Assembly (NCBI GenBank): GCA_015657435.1
Contig: JADLKH010000003.1
Span: forward strand, 336,891-342,148
Length of the DNA: 5,258 nucleotides
Direction of reading: 5' to 3'
Source: Synergistales bacterium
GTDB taxonomy: Bacteria > Synergistota > Synergistia > Synergistales > 79-D21
Shown: in pieces, positions 1 to 5,258 of the stretch
Layout of the letters: every line of letters starts with the position of its first letter
How positions within the stretch are numbered: position 1 is the first letter of the stretch
Program-made: the position numbers and the translations under genes
The notes under the pieces: generated by a model
Seen by the model: only the letters and a program-made list of their open reading frames with translations
Databases searched by the model: none
What the model was told of the DNA's origin: nothing

Positions 1-924
1 ATGCCGCCAGGGGCCGTCGCCCGCGTTCCAGAGGGCAAGGGCGCGCGCCGCGGTGTCGGGCTCCATCGGGGTGTTCCCGGAGGACAGGTCGAAAACGGAA
101 AAGGGCTCGTCGCGGGAAGAAGACAGCTCCAGGGCGGGGCCCGTGCGGTCCGTCAGGGGGATGAGCTGGTCGATCGCGTCGGCAAATCCCGCGAGGCCGA
201 CGGCCGGCTTCAGCACGGATACGGATACGCCCATTCGGTGCAAATGCCGGACCAGGGCGGCCTGGGCGTGGGTGAAGCTTAAAAAGCCCGCGAAAACGAA
301 CCGTTTCCCGGCCAGGAAGCCGGCAGCCGCCTGCGGATTTTCCTCCAGGGCCCTTCGGGCCAGCGTCGGCAGGGAGGCGCTGTCGGCCAGGCCGTTTTCC
401 GGGAGGTAGCGGCCGTAGGCGTGAAAAAGGCGGCAGAGAAGCCCCTCGGGAGTGGAAAGCTTCCGGCACGGGGAGCCTTCCGGGCAGGTTCCGCATCCAA
501 GGGACAGGCCCAGGGTTTCGGGGGTCGCCTCCTCCCGCAGCAACTCCCGCAACTGCTCTCCCAGAAGCGGGATGAACCCCGGCATGCGCGCTCCCGGCGG
601 CGGGGCGTCGGTTTCCCCCGCCTCCTCGAAGACGCGATCGAGCAAAAACGACAAAATCGCCCAGTGGTCCGGCGGATCCACCTGTCGCTGCCACTGCGGC
701 GAGCCCCCCGCTTCCTCCAGGCCGCTCAGAGTTTTCCGGTAGAATTCCGACATCGTCCAGGGGCTGTGGGCCGGGTCTGACGGATTTTCCGCCGACAGGG
801 CCTCGCGCAGGATCCGACCGTCCTCCCTCGTCGGAACGACGAACACCGTGTTCGGTCCGAGCAGCCTCCGCGCCGTCTCGAGTCCCTGTGAAACCTTCCG
901 GTATTCCATCAGAGTCACCGTCAC
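1..924 (-). CDS. AddB/RecB-like helicase-nuclease family protein, N-terminal part (partial)
   Basis: The reading frame is open from GTG at 924 to the left edge, giving 308 residues with no stop. The start of the protein has a beta-strand/helix layout (NTVFVVPTREDGRILREAL, residues 25-43). Residues 159-240 run GLLCRLFHAYGRYLPENGLAD, then KRFVFAGFLSFTHAQAALVRH and a strand VSVSVLKP. The 'GF..FT..Q..L...L' pattern is what I associate with the helicase-like region of AddB-type double-strand-break repair proteins. In that family a PD-(D/E)XK nuclease sits at the C-terminus, which here would lie off the window, so the nuclease is inferred. No Walker A (GxGKT) is visible near the N-terminus. C144, C147, C153 and C164 form an unexpected cluster. 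The start is uncertain: GTG 924 follows GGGGGA, GTG 918 follows GAGG, ATG 909 is also possible. An in-frame ATG at 1035 has no ribosome site. AddA would be expected nearby but is not in view. Coding is well supported; the family call is moderate. Confidence 0.62.
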   Translation of the reverse strand, partial: MTVTLMEYRKVSQGLETARRLLGPNTVFVVPTREDGRILREALSAENPSDPAHSPWTMSEFYRKTLSGLEEAGGSPQWQRQVDPPDHWAILSFLLDRVFEEAGETDAPPPGARMPGFIPLLGEQLRELLREEATPETLGLSLGCGTCPEGSPCRKLSTPEGLLCRLFHAYGRYLPENGLADSASLPTLARRALEENPQAAAGFLAGKRFVFAGFLSFTHAQAALVRHLHRMGVSVSVLKPAVGLAGFADAIDQLIPLTDRTGPALELSSSRDEPFSVFDLSSGNTPMEPDTAARALALWNAGDGPWRH

Positions 925-1093
925 CCTCGTTCCCCCAATCCGCAAAAAAAGACGCTCACTCAACGCGTTTGCGATCGCGAAAAACCCGGTCGGCCTTTTT
1001 CGTCCGGGCGCCGCTCTTATTCTATTCTTTAACATGGGGGAGAAAAATCAGGGATTCCCCGATACCGGGAAAAGACGGGTTGGGATAGAATGG

Positions 1094-1113
1094 GGACCGT
1101 ATGTTTCCGGTCC
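1094..1113. repeat. perfect 6-bp inverted repeat, possible operator or 5'-UTR hairpin
   Basis: GGACCG (1094-1099) and CGGTCC (1108-1113) are exact reverse complements separated by 8 bases. It begins three bases after the candidate -10 box at 1086-1091, so it would sit at the transcription start or at the head of the leader of the Synerg-CTERM gene. It is followed by A-residues on the plus strand rather than T-residues, so it is not an intrinsic terminator in that direction. Confidence 0.4.
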
Positions 1114-1129
1114 AAAAAATTTAATGGAT

Positions 1130-1134
1130 GGAGG
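1130..1134 (+). promoter_or_regulatory. Shine-Dalgarno GGAGG that fixes the TTG start at 1143
   Basis: GGAGG at 1130-1134 is 8 bases before the TTG at 1143, ideal spacing. The in-frame ATG at 1128 overlaps this motif (ATGGAGG), and only A/T-rich sequence without a ribosome site precedes that ATG. This favours TTG 1143 (or TTG 1140, spacing 5) as the true start. Confidence 0.7.
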
Positions 1135-1142
1135 CGGTTTTG

Positions 1143-1706
1143 TTGAAACGTCTGGGCTTCATTCTCGTCGGCCTCTCCCTTCTGGTCCTGTCCGGGGCCG
1201 CATGGTCTGCGGGACACGAGGTCGGCCACGTGTCGGGGGGCTACGACCCGGATCTCGGCACCTATGCCACCCTGCTGTCGGAGGGAGGAGTCTCGCCTCT
1301 GCCTGCGGACGACGAGAAACTAGGAAAGCCGATCAACATCGAGGGAGCCTGGGAAATCCTCGGCGGCTTCTTCGCCTCGGACGGGGTCGACCCCACTTCG
1401 ATCGGGTACCTGGACGGCGTCAGCGGGGCCACGCAGCTTCTGGTGTACAACATTGCCAATGAATGCTGGGACACGGCTCCCACCGAAGGCGGCCCGGCAG
1501 AGGGCGATTTCCCCTTCGCGATCCAGGATGGGGGTCCCTACGACGCGGATGGTACGGCCGGGCTGGTCGCCGCCTACTTCATCGCGGTCAAGCCCTATTC
1601 GGCCGAATCCGGCGGAGGCGGCGGGGGCGGATGCTCGGCGGCCTTCCTGGCTCCGGCGGCCCTGTTCCTGCTGGCTCCCCTCCTCATGCTGCGCAGGCGC
1701 GGCTAG
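1143..1706 (+). CDS. secreted Synerg-CTERM sorting-domain protein, function unknown
   Basis: This is a 187-residue exported protein. Residues 1-23 form a classic signal peptide: K2-R3, a hydrophobic core from L4 to about V15, and cleavage probably near A20 or A23. The body (about 24-155) is acidic and Gly/Asp-rich with one Cys (C108). I do not recognise its fold or function. The C-terminus is a textbook tripartite sorting tail: seven glycines (157-163), C164, a hydrophobic stretch (about 166-183) and RRRG at the end. This matches the Synerg-CTERM signal of Synergistota, analogous to MYXO-CTERM and GlyGly-CTERM, where a dedicated membrane protease is thought to cut near the Gly/Cys motif and hand the protein to the cell surface. 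No such protease is in this window. An ATG at 1128 would add five residues but has no ribosome site. The gene has its own terminator, so it is probably monocistronic. Confidence 0.9.
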   Translation: MKRLGFILVGLSLLVLSGAAWSAGHEVGHVSGGYDPDLGTYATLLSEGGVSPLPADDEKLGKPINIEGAWEILGGFFASDGVDPTSIGYLDGVSGATQLLVYNIANECWDTAPTEGGPAEGDFPFAIQDGGPYDADGTAGLVAAYFIAVKPYSAESGGGGGGGCSAAFLAPAALFLLAPLLMLRRRG

Positions 1707-1734
1707 AGAAGCTTTTCGGCGAGGCCCGAAAATC

Positions 1735-1766
1735 CGGGCGCCCCTGTAGCGGGCGCCCGTTTTTTT
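1735..1766 (+). terminator. strong rho-independent terminator after the Synerg-CTERM gene
   Basis: CGGGCGCCC (1735-1743) and GGGCGCCCG (1751-1759) form a perfect 9-bp all-G/C stem with a 7-base loop CTGTAGC, followed directly by seven T residues (1760-1766). It begins 28 bases after the TAG stop at 1704-1706. It should separate the transcript from that of the downstream yjbH-like gene. Confidence 0.95.
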
Positions 1767-1793
1767 CGCGCCCGGTCCCGCGTGCGCTATGAT
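1765..1793 (+). promoter_or_regulatory. candidate promoter of the yjbH-like gene
   Basis: TATGAT at 1788-1793 is one mismatch from the -10 consensus and lies 40 bases before the chosen ATG at 1834. The hexamer 17 bases upstream (1765-1770, TTCGCG) is a poor -35 that overlaps the terminator's T-run. The strong terminator just upstream makes a separate promoter likely. This is the best candidate in the short gap but is not firm. Confidence 0.3.
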
Positions 1794-1833
1794 GGGAAAC
1801 GCCCGATTTTCCGACAGGAAGGAACAAGTGCCG

Positions 1834-3966
1834 ATGAAATCCGATCCCCGACTGCCGAAAACCGCATTCCTGCTAACCGCCGTCCTGGCGGCCGCCATTT
1901 TTCTTGCAGCCGCCCCGGGCGCAGGAGCCTTCGCCCTGACGGAATCTCCGCTGGCCGGTTTCCCCGGGCCGTGGGATTTTCCGGACGTGAGGCCGCTTGG
2001 CAACAACGGAGCCACGCCGTCGAACGCGGGATTCGCGGGGCTGTGGGAGTACCCCGCCGCGGAAATCGCGGGCGACGGGTTGGGGTGGATCGGCTGGTCG
2101 GAGGTCGACCCGTTCGCTTGTCCCTATGTCACCCTGGGTTACCTGCCCCGCCTGGAGTTCAACCTGCGCCTGACGAACTTCCTCGACGGCCCGGTCGTTT
2201 CGCCGGGATACGGTCACTACAAGGACAAGGGGATGGACGTGAAGTATCTGCTCTTCCCCGAGGAAGGAACCTTCCCGGCGGTGGCCGTGGGAGCGCTCGA
2301 TCTGGCCGGAACGCGGCTTCTGAAGGCCAACTACGTCGTCCTCACCCGGCACCGGTGGCCGTTCACCCTCTCGGCGGGATGGGGAACCGATCGGCTCAAC
2401 GGCTTCTTCGGCGGCGTTTCATGGATCCTTACGCCCTACATCCTCTTCAAGGCCGAGTACGGCAACCTTGATTATTCCCGCGACCGCAACGTCACGGTGG
2501 ACACGCCGGAACAACGGTGGAACGCGGGCTTCGTCGTCGAAACTCCCTGGGGAACGGACCTGTCCCTCAGCTGGCAGCGGGGGTCCGAATGGGGCCTTGG
2601 CCTTTCGCAGCGCTTCGACCTCAGGCGGCCCTTCTTCGGCGGCCGGAAACCCCGCTTTGCCCGTGCGGAAAAAACCCTGACGGACGTCTGGGAGGGAGCG
2701 GACCTCAACGCCCTGGCGGACGGATTGCGCGAAGTCCTTTCGGAGAAACTGGGCCTTCGGGGAATCCGGGTCCTGGCTTCGCCCTACCGGGTCCTGGCCG
2801 CCTTCGAAGCCCCCGCGAACGGAACGCCCGAGGCCTGTGCCCGGATTGCGGTCCTGGCGGCGGATCTTTTGCCCAGGGGAACCGAGTCGATGTCCATCGT
2901 CCCCCTTTTGCGCGGCACGCCGGCCGTCCGGCTGGAGATCCCGGGAAGCGCCCTCGAGGGCCTTCGGCAGGGCCGGATCGATCCGGACCTGCCCCGCGCC
3001 GCGACGGCTTCCTGGGTGGACCGCAAAAGCCTCCTGGGCGAGCGCGAGGGAGAAAACTGGAGCACGGACCCCGATGCCGCCCTTCCGTGGAACCGGGTCG
3101 TCCTGCGCCTGCAGCCGGCCTGGGAACCGAGGGTGGACCGGACCCTGGACGACGTCTTCATGTCCCGGCTGAGCCTCGACGCCATCGCCGGATGGACGGG
3201 GAGCCGCGGATGGGCGGCGATGGCCGACGTGAGGATTCCCCTCGCCAACGACATCGAGATCTGGTGGGAGCCGGAAACGAACGATGAAACGCGGATCTGG
3301 AAGGCCGTCGTCAGCCAGGTCGTGAACCTCGGGGACGGGACGTTCCTGGTGGGAGAGGCGGGCTGGCTGGACGAGAACTGGTTCGGCGGGAACGCCTGGG
3401 CGCGGCGATACTTCGGCGGCGGCCGATGGTTCGCCGGGGGGCGCCTTTCGATGGTCCACGAGCGGGACCCGCAGAGTTTCGCCGGGCTGTCCGACGCCCC
3501 GGTCACGAGAACACCCTACCCCGGGTTCATCGTCGGCAACGAGTACGAAGGGAACGGCTGGTGGTGGGGACTCTGGGGCCAGCTGGGCTTCCACGAACCC
3601 CGATATGACCTCGACCTCATGGCTTCGGTCGGCCAGTTTCTGGACGAGGATCGGGGAGTCCGCCTGTCGGTTGACCGCCGATTCGGTGATTCGCGGGTCG
3701 GTTTCTGGATCGCCAGGACGGATGTCCTGACGGAGGGGAAAGACTACTCCAACGCCGGGGTAAGCCTCGAACTTCCGGTGGGCGCCTGGTGGGGAACCAC
3801 GGATGACGCCTCCCGGAGCCAGGAATTCAGTCTGCTCTCCACATGGGAATACTACACCGCCAGGCAGCCGGGAACCTGGATGCCTCCCGACCGTCTGCTC
3901 GGGCCGCTCAACCCGGATCGACTGCCCAAAGCCGTTGTGGAAGCCCTGCTGGAAGGGATGCGCTAG
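1834..3966 (+). CDS. YjbH-family outer-membrane protein (predicted exopolysaccharide-associated beta-barrel)
   Basis: This is a 710-residue exported protein. The signal peptide covers residues 1 to about 32-34 (hydrophobic core AFLLTAVLAAAIFL at 11-24, then APGAGAFA). Residues 60-265 resemble the YjbH N-terminal half: GLWEYPAAEIAGDGLGWIGW, LEFNLRLTNF, DKGMDVKYLLF, then 'PAVAVGALDLAGTRLLKANYVV', and FKAEYGNLDYS, all alternating strands typical of an outer-membrane barrel. Residues 280-400 look like a soluble alpha/beta insert. Residues 445-675 return to barrel-like aromatic strands, including WWW at 576-578, ending with GFWIARTDV and a YSNAGVSLELPV strand. E. coli YjbH belongs to the yjbEFGH exopolysaccharide-linked operon; its exact biochemical job is not settled. 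None of the usual partners is in this window. The start ATG 1834 places the signal peptide at the N-terminus, with AAGGA (1819-1823) 10 bases upstream. GTG 1828 is an in-frame alternative, and an ATG at 1789 would put 15 non-signal residues in front. Confidence 0.85.
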   Translation: MKSDPRLPKTAFLLTAVLAAAIFLAAAPGAGAFALTESPLAGFPGPWDFPDVRPLGNNGATPSNAGFAGLWEYPAAEIAGDGLGWIGWSEVDPFACPYVTLGYLPRLEFNLRLTNFLDGPVVSPGYGHYKDKGMDVKYLLFPEEGTFPAVAVGALDLAGTRLLKANYVVLTRHRWPFTLSAGWGTDRLNGFFGGVSWILTPYILFKAEYGNLDYSRDRNVTVDTPEQRWNAGFVVETPWGTDLSLSWQRGSEWGLGLSQRFDLRRPFFGGRKPRFARAEKTLTDVWEGADLNALADGLREVLSEKLGLRGIRVLASPYRVLAAFEAPANGTPEACARIAVLAADLLPRGTESMSIVPLLRGTPAVRLEIPGSALEGLRQGRIDPDLPRAATASWVDRKSLLGEREGENWSTDPDAALPWNRVVLRLQPAWEPRVDRTLDDVFMSRLSLDAIAGWTGSRGWAAMADVRIPLANDIEIWWEPETNDETRIWKAVVSQVVNLGDGTFLVGEAGWLDENWFGGNAWARRYFGGGRWFAGGRLSMVHERDPQSFAGLSDAPVTRTPYPGFIVGNEYEGNGWWWGLWGQLGFHEPRYDLDLMASVGQFLDEDRGVRLSVDRRFGDSRVGFWIARTDVLTEGKDYSNAGVSLELPVGAWWGTTDDASRSQEFSLLSTWEYYTARQPGTWMPPDRLLGPLNPDRLPKAVVEALLEGMR

Positions 3967-4004
3967 ACGAAAAGGCCCTTTGCGAGTCCGAGGTTGATGC
4001 GGCT

Positions 4005-4496
4005 TCAGAAAACCAGTTCCATGAAAACCGTGCCGTCGCAGGACGAAACCCGATAAGGCGGGATCTCCTTGAAGCCCAGGGATTTGTAGAGGCCCATCGC
4101 CTCTTCCATCGCCGGGATCATGCTGAGGCGCATCGCCTTGTAGCCCGCGTTGCCCGCTTCCACGATCAACAGCTCGGCCAGGGACCTTCCGAGCTTGATT
4201 CCCCGGAATTCCGGCCGCACGTAGAGGCGTTTCATCTCGCAGAAATCCTCGGTTTCGCCAACCTTGAAAGCGATGCAGCCCGCCGGCTTGCCCTCGACGC
4301 AACCAATCAGAAGCCGCCCGAGGGGCGGCGAATAGGGAACGGGCAGATTGTCCAGCTCATCCTTGAACCGGGGGAACCAATTGTCGTTGTTGAGACACTC
4401 GCGGTATTCCCTGAAAAGGCATCTTGCCTGGGCGATCAAGGCGGGCGTCGCCGCCTGCTGAAGCTTCATGGTGCTCATTTCCCCGCCCCTTTTCAT
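4005..4496 (-). CDS. GNAT-family N-acetyltransferase
   Basis: This 163-residue cytoplasmic protein is a complete single GNAT domain, a fold that transfers an acetyl group from acetyl-CoA, usually to an amine. The acetyl-CoA loop is clear: MKRLYVRPEFRGIKLGRSL (88-106), with the R-G-I-K-L-G form of the Q/RxxGxG/A motif at 98-103. The later motif YKSLGFKEIPPY (137-148) is the usual GNAT motif B with an aromatic and a Gly-Phe. The N-terminal segment (LFREYRECLNN, PPLGRLLIGCVEGKPAGCIAF) matches a widespread subfamily of unknown substrate, in which I recall 'RLDTLPSM' where this protein has RLSMIPAM (123-130). The start is ambiguous: ATG 4496 follows GAGG with spacing 10, while ATG 4478 (residue 7) follows AGGGG with spacing 7. 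It is convergent with yjbH (38-nt gap, no terminator seen) and divergent from the BrkB-like gene. Substrate not assignable. Confidence 0.92.
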   Translation of the reverse strand: MKRGGEMSTMKLQQAATPALIAQARCLFREYRECLNNDNWFPRFKDELDNLPVPYSPPLGRLLIGCVEGKPAGCIAFKVGETEDFCEMKRLYVRPEFRGIKLGRSLAELLIVEAGNAGYKAMRLSMIPAMEEAMGLYKSLGFKEIPPYRVSSCDGTVFMELVF

Positions 4497-4535
4497 CGAG
4501 AATGAACCTCTTTGGAGCTTCGCTGATACCGGCCC

Positions 4536-4563
4536 AACTTATCTATTCTACCCCAACTGTCAA
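4536..4563 (-). promoter_or_regulatory. candidate promoter of the GNAT gene
   Basis: On the minus strand TTGACA (4563-4558) is an exact sigma-70 -35 box. With a 16-base spacer the -10 position reads TAAGTT (4541-4536), which is only a weak match. This would start transcription near 4528, about 30 bases before the ATG at 4496. AT-rich TAGAATAGAT lies in the spacer. The -35 is good, the -10 is not, so the promoter is only a candidate. Confidence 0.4.
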
Positions 4564-4579
4564 ATGCCCAATGCAACCC

Positions 4580-4610
4580 CATCATATCGGCACAATGATG
4601 CGTTATGATG
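4580..4610. repeat. spaced ATGATG direct and inverted repeats upstream of the BrkB-like gene
   Basis: ATGATG occurs at 4595-4600 and again at 4605-4610, exactly 10 bases apart (one helical turn). The inverse, CATCAT, is at 4580-4585; extended by one base it forms CATCATA (4580-4586) facing TATGATG (4604-4610), a perfect 7-bp inverted repeat. TATGAT at 4604-4609 could also be the -10 of the rightward gene, although no clear -35 precedes it. The arrangement could be an operator, or chance in an AT-rich spacer. Confidence 0.35.
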
Positions 4611-4632
4611 ATAAATAGAAAAGCTCCGGGGG

Positions 4633-4638
4633 AAGGAG
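4633..4638 (+). promoter_or_regulatory. Shine-Dalgarno AAGGAG for the BrkB-like gene
   Basis: AAGGAG at 4633-4638 is only 2 bases from the ATG at 4641 but 8 bases from the in-frame ATG at 4647. Spacing favours 4647 as the start. Confidence 0.65.
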
Positions 4639-4646
4639 AGATGAGC

Positions 4647-5258
4647 ATGCCGATAAGCCGGAGGCGGTTCGGGTACGGGATCCTGCTGATCCCCTCGCTA
4701 TTGAAGCGTGCCTGGAGATCCGCCGGTCGGGACGCTATGGATGTCAAGGCTGCCGCACTGGCGTTTTTCACCGTTCTCGCGCTCTTCCCGATGCTGATCC
4801 TTTCCACGGCCCTTCTGGGCATCCTCTTCGGGACCGTGAGGGGCGAGGCCATGCTCTTCGAACGCCTGCAGGATTTTTTGAGCCCGGAGGGTCTGTCCGT
4901 CCTCGTCCGGCTCCTTCAGGCCGCGAGGGCGCCCGGATCGCGCTTCCTGGTGAGCGCGGCGGGGGTCGCCGTGCTTCTTTACGGGGCTTCGAGCGTGGGA
5001 TTTCACTTGAGGCGGATCATGAACATGTTGTGGGGACTCCCGCCCGAGCATGCGGAAGGCTGGGGCGTGTGGTTCCGGGACCGGGTTCTTTCCATGGTCC
5101 TTTCCTTTGCGGGCGGCGTCGTTCTTTTTCTTTTCCCGCTGGTGAAATCGGTGATCGGCTCGCTGAAGGGGCTGCTCGTCTTCCTGGTGGGAGGCGAATT
5201 CTTCCTGGGGTTCCCGGTCGATCTCTTCCGGGTTCTGGATTTTGCAGGAGGATTTCTC
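4647..5258 (+). CDS. YihY/BrkB-family inner-membrane protein (partial, N-terminal)
   Basis: The frame is open to the right edge, giving 204 residues; the family is usually about 280-400 residues, so the end is missing. A short basic N-terminus (RRR at 5-7, K20-R21) precedes the family hallmark AAALAFFTVLALFPMLILSTA (about 35-55), the equivalent of the 'aLAfytl.SLaPll' motif. Next come a GASSVGFHLRRIMNMLWG segment (113-130), matching the conserved 'gS..f..L..alN.iw' pattern, and R144-D145-R146 leading into another membrane span. Hydrophobic segments lie at about 36-62, 99-117, 148-168 and 174-190. The family comprises polytopic cytoplasmic-membrane proteins of unsettled function; the old ribonuclease BN name for YihY was a misassignment, and BrkB was linked to serum resistance in Bordetella. 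ATG 4641 would add two residues but is too close to the ribosome site. It is divergent from the GNAT gene. Confidence 0.88.
   Translation, partial: MPISRRRFGYGILLIPSLLKRAWRSAGRDAMDVKAAALAFFTVLALFPMLILSTALLGILFGTVRGEAMLFERLQDFLSPEGLSVLVRLLQAARAPGSRFLVSAAGVAVLLYGASSVGFHLRRIMNMLWGLPPEHAEGWGVWFRDRVLSMVLSFAGGVVLFLFPLVKSVIGSLKGLLVFLVGGEFFLGFPVDLFRVLDFAGGFL

Larger units (their letters stand above)
925..1142. promoter_or_regulatory. divergent intergenic region between AddB-like gene and Synerg-CTERM gene
   Basis: This 218-base spacer separates two genes transcribed away from each other, so it should carry both promoters. Towards the right, TAGAAT at 1086-1091 is one mismatch from a sigma-70 -10 box, but no good -35 lies at the right distance. 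Towards the left, TAGAAT also occurs on the minus strand at 1024-1019, in an AT-rich patch (1018-1032), again without a convincing -35. It also holds an 8-bp palindrome GCGATCGC (971-978) and a 6-bp inverted repeat described separately. I see no RNA gene or convincing small ORF in it. Confidence 0.45.

Noticed and set aside
1..780. Several plus-strand open frames in the first 780 bases
   Set aside because: They are antisense to the AddB-like gene, have Arg/Gly-rich composition and no family features.
971..978. GCGATCGC palindrome as an operator or repeat family member
   Set aside because: It is a single copy in this window, and short GC palindromes are expected by chance at this base composition.
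925..1035. N-terminal extension of the AddB-like protein to an in-frame ATG at 1035
   Set aside because: The frame is open up to 1047, but the ATG at 1035 is preceded by pyrimidine-rich sequence on the minus strand with no ribosome site, and the added codons lack the GC-rich bias of the gene.
3967..4004. Bidirectional terminator between the convergent YjbH and GNAT genes
   Set aside because: The 38-base gap holds only AAAGGCCCTTT, whose arms leave no workable loop, and there is no T-run after it.
2419..4302. Long open frame (627 codons) on the minus strand antisense to the YjbH gene
   Set aside because: It runs through both the YjbH gene and part of the GNAT gene in a non-coding frame. Its product is an Arg/Gly/Pro-rich mix with no domain or signal, typical of a shadow frame in GC-rich DNA.

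Overview
The window looks like chromosomal DNA from a GC-rich member of the Synergistota. The main clue is the secreted protein at 1143-1706. Its tail is a glycine run, a single Cys, a hydrophobic segment and an Arg cluster, which matches the Synerg-CTERM sorting signal known from that phylum. The assignment rests mostly on this tail. The diderm envelope it implies fits the outer-membrane YjbH-type protein next door.

Layout, left to right. (1) On the minus strand, 924 down to 1, is the N-terminal 308 residues of a protein resembling the AddB/RecB-like helicase-nuclease family; it leaves the window at the left edge. (2) 925-1142 is a divergent intergenic region with promoter-like AT-rich patches and a perfect 6-bp inverted repeat. 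(3) 1143-1706 (+) encodes a small exported Synerg-CTERM protein that probably starts at TTG. It ends at a strong intrinsic terminator (1735-1766). (4) 1834-3966 (+) encodes a 710-residue exported protein of the YjbH family (predicted outer-membrane beta-barrel lipoprotein-like family linked to exopolysaccharide). (5) 4496-4005 (-) is a GNAT N-acetyltransferase, convergent with yjbH across a 38-nt gap. (6) 4497-4646 is a second divergent intergenic region, clearly more AT-rich, with a consensus -35 for the GNAT gene and spaced ATGATG repeats. (7) 4647-5258 (+) is the N-terminal 204 residues of a YihY/BrkB-family inner-membrane protein, cut by the right edge.

Each gene appears to be its own transcription unit; no operon is visible. 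Two neighbours (Synerg-CTERM protein and YjbH-like protein) are envelope proteins read in the same direction but are separated by the terminator. Nothing here forms a recognisable new defence, mobile or biosynthetic system. The points most worth a second look are a four-Cys cluster in the AddB-like protein, the misleading ATG start of the Synerg-CTERM gene, the orphan YjbH protein, and the regulatory repeats in the two divergent spacers.
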